Positions 5,995 through 7,417 of a stretch of 7,417 nucleotides of DNA are shown piece after piece. The DNA is taken from contig JAICVH010000109.1 in assembly GCA_025935435.1 (NCBI GenBank), positions 1 through 7,417 on the forward strand. The letters are read 5' to 3'. Each line of letters starts with the position of its first letter. Position 1 is the stretch's first letter. The DNA is from Burkholderiales bacterium. GTDB lineage: Bacteria; Pseudomonadota; Gammaproteobacteria; Burkholderiales; Casimicrobiaceae. The translations under genes were made by a program, and so were the position numbers. A model generated the notes under the pieces. It was not told the origin of the DNA. It worked only from the letters and a program-made list of their open reading frames with translations, and searched no databases.

Positions 5995-6010
5995 GTTTTG
6001 TATACATAAC
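5995..6010. promoter_or_regulatory. Candidate primary GntR/FCD operator
   Basis: GTTTTGTATACATAAC has a perfect TGTATACA core and pairs at 14 of 16 positions. TTGTATACAA-like palindromes resemble the TNGT...ACNA operators of FadR/FCD-type GntR regulators. It lies 14 bp before the gntR start codon and immediately downstream of the candidate -10. Binding by the adjacent gene product is inferred. Confidence 0.6.
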
Positions 6011-6023
6011 ATTTGATCGCTGA

Positions 6024-6713
6024 ATGGATAACGTGTCGCCAACGGTCATCGCGCTGGATCGCAGGCTGCTGCATGACCAGGCGGTGGGGCTATTGCGCGA
6101 CATGATCGTGCGCGGCGAACTCTCGCCGCGTTCGCGTCTCAACGAGCGATTGCTGTGCGAGCGCCTCTCCATCTCGCGAACGCCGCTACGAGAGGCACTG
6201 AAAACACTCGCCGCCGAAGGTCTCGTGCAGCTCCTCCCCAACCGGGGTGCCGTGGTTGCCGATCTCGATGCGAATGAAATCGGCGAGCTCTTTGTAGTCA
6301 TCGGTGCCTTGGAGGCGCTCGCGGGCGAACTCGCGTGCACCAACGCTACGGAAACCGACGTCGCCGAAATCGCAGCGCTGCACTACCAGATGCGCCTGCA
6401 CTTTGCGCGCACGGAGCTGCCGGAATATTTTCGTTGCAACCAGGCGATTCACGAGAAAATCGTGGCCGCGGCTGGCAATTTCGTGCTTGAAGATTCGTAT
6501 CGAAAACTGTCGGGGCGCCTGCGCCGCGCGCGCTTCGTCGCGAATCTGTCACGCGATCGCTGGTCGAAGGCGATGAAGGAACACGATCAGATTCTCGACG
6601 CCCTCGAGCACCGCGACGGAAACAGGCTTCGCGATCTGCTTCGGCAGCACCTACGCAACAAGCAGGACGTGGTGCAGCTATCCCTTGCCGAAGGCGCCAA
6701 ACTGGGATCGTGA
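6024..6713 (+). CDS. GntR-family transcriptional regulator, FadR/FCD subfamily
   Basis: This 229-residue DNA-binding protein probably controls the divergent operon and its own gene. The winged helix-turn-helix spans about 12-80: LRDMIVRGELSPRSRLNE (24-41), recognition part LSISRTPLREALKTLAAEGL (48-67) and wing LPNRGAVVADL (71-81). The C-terminal FCD ligand domain (about 85-215) keeps the usual metal-site pattern, with Asn139, His143 (NQAIHEKI), His187 (EHDQILDAL) and His209 (RQHL). FCD proteins generally sense carboxylic acids, which fits the TRAP/aminotransferase neighbours. No strong ribosome binding site precedes the ATG at 6024, so expression may be low. Two palindromes in the upstream gap are likely operators. 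The ligand is unknown. Confidence 0.93.
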   Translation: MDNVSPTVIALDRRLLHDQAVGLLRDMIVRGELSPRSRLNERLLCERLSISRTPLREALKTLAAEGLVQLLPNRGAVVADLDANEIGELFVVIGALEALAGELACTNATETDVAEIAALHYQMRLHFARTELPEYFRCNQAIHEKIVAAAGNFVLEDSYRKLSGRLRRARFVANLSRDRWSKAMKEHDQILDALEHRDGNRLRDLLRQHLRNKQDVVQLSLAEGAKLGS

Positions 6714-6760
6714 ACCGGCCGCTGCGCACAATCCGCCGTCGTTAAGCCTGGAGATTTTTT

Positions 6761-7417
6761 ATGAACGCCGCCTTGTCCAGCGCTGATGTCCGCACCGGCA
6801 CCACGCCGCCGTTTCGCGCCGATCATGTCGGCAGCTTCCTGCGCCCCAAGTTTTTGCTCGATGCGCGCGAGCGATTCCGCACCGGTGCGATCGACGCTGC
6901 GGCGCTACGTGCGGTCGAGGACGAAGCCATTCGCAACATCGTGCGCTTCCAGGAAGACCTCGGACTCAGAGGCATCACCGATGGCGAGTATCGCCGGACG
7001 TATTTCCACATCGACTTCCTGACGCAATTGCAGGGCGTGCAGACGAAGGGCGGCATTCACGTCAAGTTCCATAGCGCCAAGGGCGACGTCGATTTCGAAC
7101 CACCGGTGATGCAGGTTACCGGCAAAGTCGGACACGCGAAGCCCATCCAGCGGGCCGATTTCGATTTTCTGCGTTCGGTCACGACGCGCACGCCGAAGGT
7201 GACGATTCCATCGCCGACGATGCTGCATTTTCGCGGCGGCCGCGACGCGATCAGCCGCGGGGCCTATCCGGATCTCGATGCGTTTTACGCCGACGTCGCA
7301 GCCGGCTACGCCGACGAGCTCGCGAGCCTCGGGGAGGCGGGGTGCACGTACGTTCAGTTCGACGACACCAATCTCGCGTACCTCTGCGACGCGCGGATGC
7401 GCGAGGGCGCACGGCAA
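6761..7417 (+). CDS. MetE-like protein (cobalamin-independent methionine synthase C-terminal fold), 5' part, cut by window edge
   Basis: An open frame of 219 codons runs from the ATG at 6761 to the right edge without a stop. A GGAG site (6750-6753) precedes it by seven bases. The protein resembles the single-domain MetE-like family (YxjG/YxjH type, about 370 residues), a TIM-barrel methyltransferase-like fold. Visible family blocks are RADHVGSFLRP (19-29), TDGEYRR (73-79), a YFHIDF segment (81-86), KVTIPSPTMLHF (146-157) and VQFDDTNLAYLCD (198-210). The zinc-ligand residues (His/Cys pattern and the later Cys) would lie beyond the edge, so activity cannot be judged. It follows the GntR gene after 47 bp on the same strand. 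Such stand-alone copies next to catabolic genes may act on a substrate other than homocysteine; this is inference. Confidence 0.85.
   Translation, partial: MNAALSSADVRTGTTPPFRADHVGSFLRPKFLLDARERFRTGAIDAAALRAVEDEAIRNIVRFQEDLGLRGITDGEYRRTYFHIDFLTQLQGVQTKGGIHVKFHSAKGDVDFEPPVMQVTGKVGHAKPIQRADFDFLRSVTTRTPKVTIPSPTMLHFRGGRDAISRGAYPDLDAFYADVAAGYADELASLGEAGCTYVQFDDTNLAYLCDARMREGARQ

Larger units (their letters stand above)
5860..6023. promoter_or_regulatory. Divergent control region between the aminotransferase operon and the GntR gene
   Basis: These 164 bp separate two divergently read genes and are locally A/T-rich compared with their surroundings. They contain, left to right, the aminotransferase ribosome binding site, a hairpin (5884-5907), a weak palindrome (5912-5927), a short GCGCA/TGCGC inverted repeat (5949-5953 and 5964-5968) and a strong palindrome (5995-6010). 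The hexamer TTGTAT occurs three times (5908-5913, 5915-5920, 5998-6003). No gene is seen inside. Confidence 0.75.

Noticed and set aside
5741..6343. Minus-strand open frame of 200 codons across the divergent promoter region
   Set aside because: It would cover the control region and the start of both real genes; composition is Ser/Arg-rich with no motif.
6905..7417. Minus-strand open frame of 170 codons at the right edge
   Set aside because: It is antisense to the MetE-like frame, which carries clear family motifs and a ribosome binding site.

Overview
The window is GC-rich DNA with dense, overlapping bacterial genes. The protein families and base composition suggest a proteobacterium of the Burkholderia/Paraburkholderia/Cupriavidus type. 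That placement is an inference from gene style, because no rRNA or other taxonomic marker is present. Nothing indicates a phage, IS element, CRISPR array, tRNA or rRNA.

Layout. Five complete genes lie on the minus strand and read leftward from about 5860 to the left edge: a class V PLP aminotransferase of the serine/alanine--glyoxylate type (4627-5859), a complete TRAP transporter (dctP-like solute-binding protein 3563-4603, dctQ-like small permease 2898-3518, dctM-like large permease 1609-2901), and an FdrA-family protein (18-1547). The FdrA stop overlaps an ATG at 18..16 that appears to open a further gene leaving the window; a DUF1116 (YlbE/AllG-type) partner is the expected family there. 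Junctions are tight (23 bp, 44 bp, a 4-bp ATGA overlap, 61 bp, a TGATG overlap), so this looks like one operon. Two genes read rightward: a GntR/FCD regulator (6024-6713), then the 5' part of a MetE-like (cobalamin-independent methionine synthase fold) protein (6761 to the right edge).

Regulation. The 164-bp divergent region (5860-6023) is AT-rich for this sequence. It holds a strong palindrome built on TGTATACA (5995-6010), a related weaker copy centred 83 bp away (5912-5927), and a nearly perfect 10-position hairpin (5884-5907) in the presumed leader of the aminotransferase mRNA. The simple reading is that the GntR protein represses both arms until it binds a carboxylate ligand.

How the genes may work together (inference). 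The TRAP system imports an organic acid. The FdrA protein, with partners beyond the left edge, may carry out a transcarbamoylation or acyl-phosphate/CoA type step; in E. coli the FdrA/YlbE/YlbF set is linked to conversion of oxalurate to oxamate plus carbamoyl phosphate. The aminotransferase handles glyoxylate or a related keto acid. The combination suggests an undescribed catabolic module for a ureido- or amino-carboxylate. The substrate cannot be read from the sequence.
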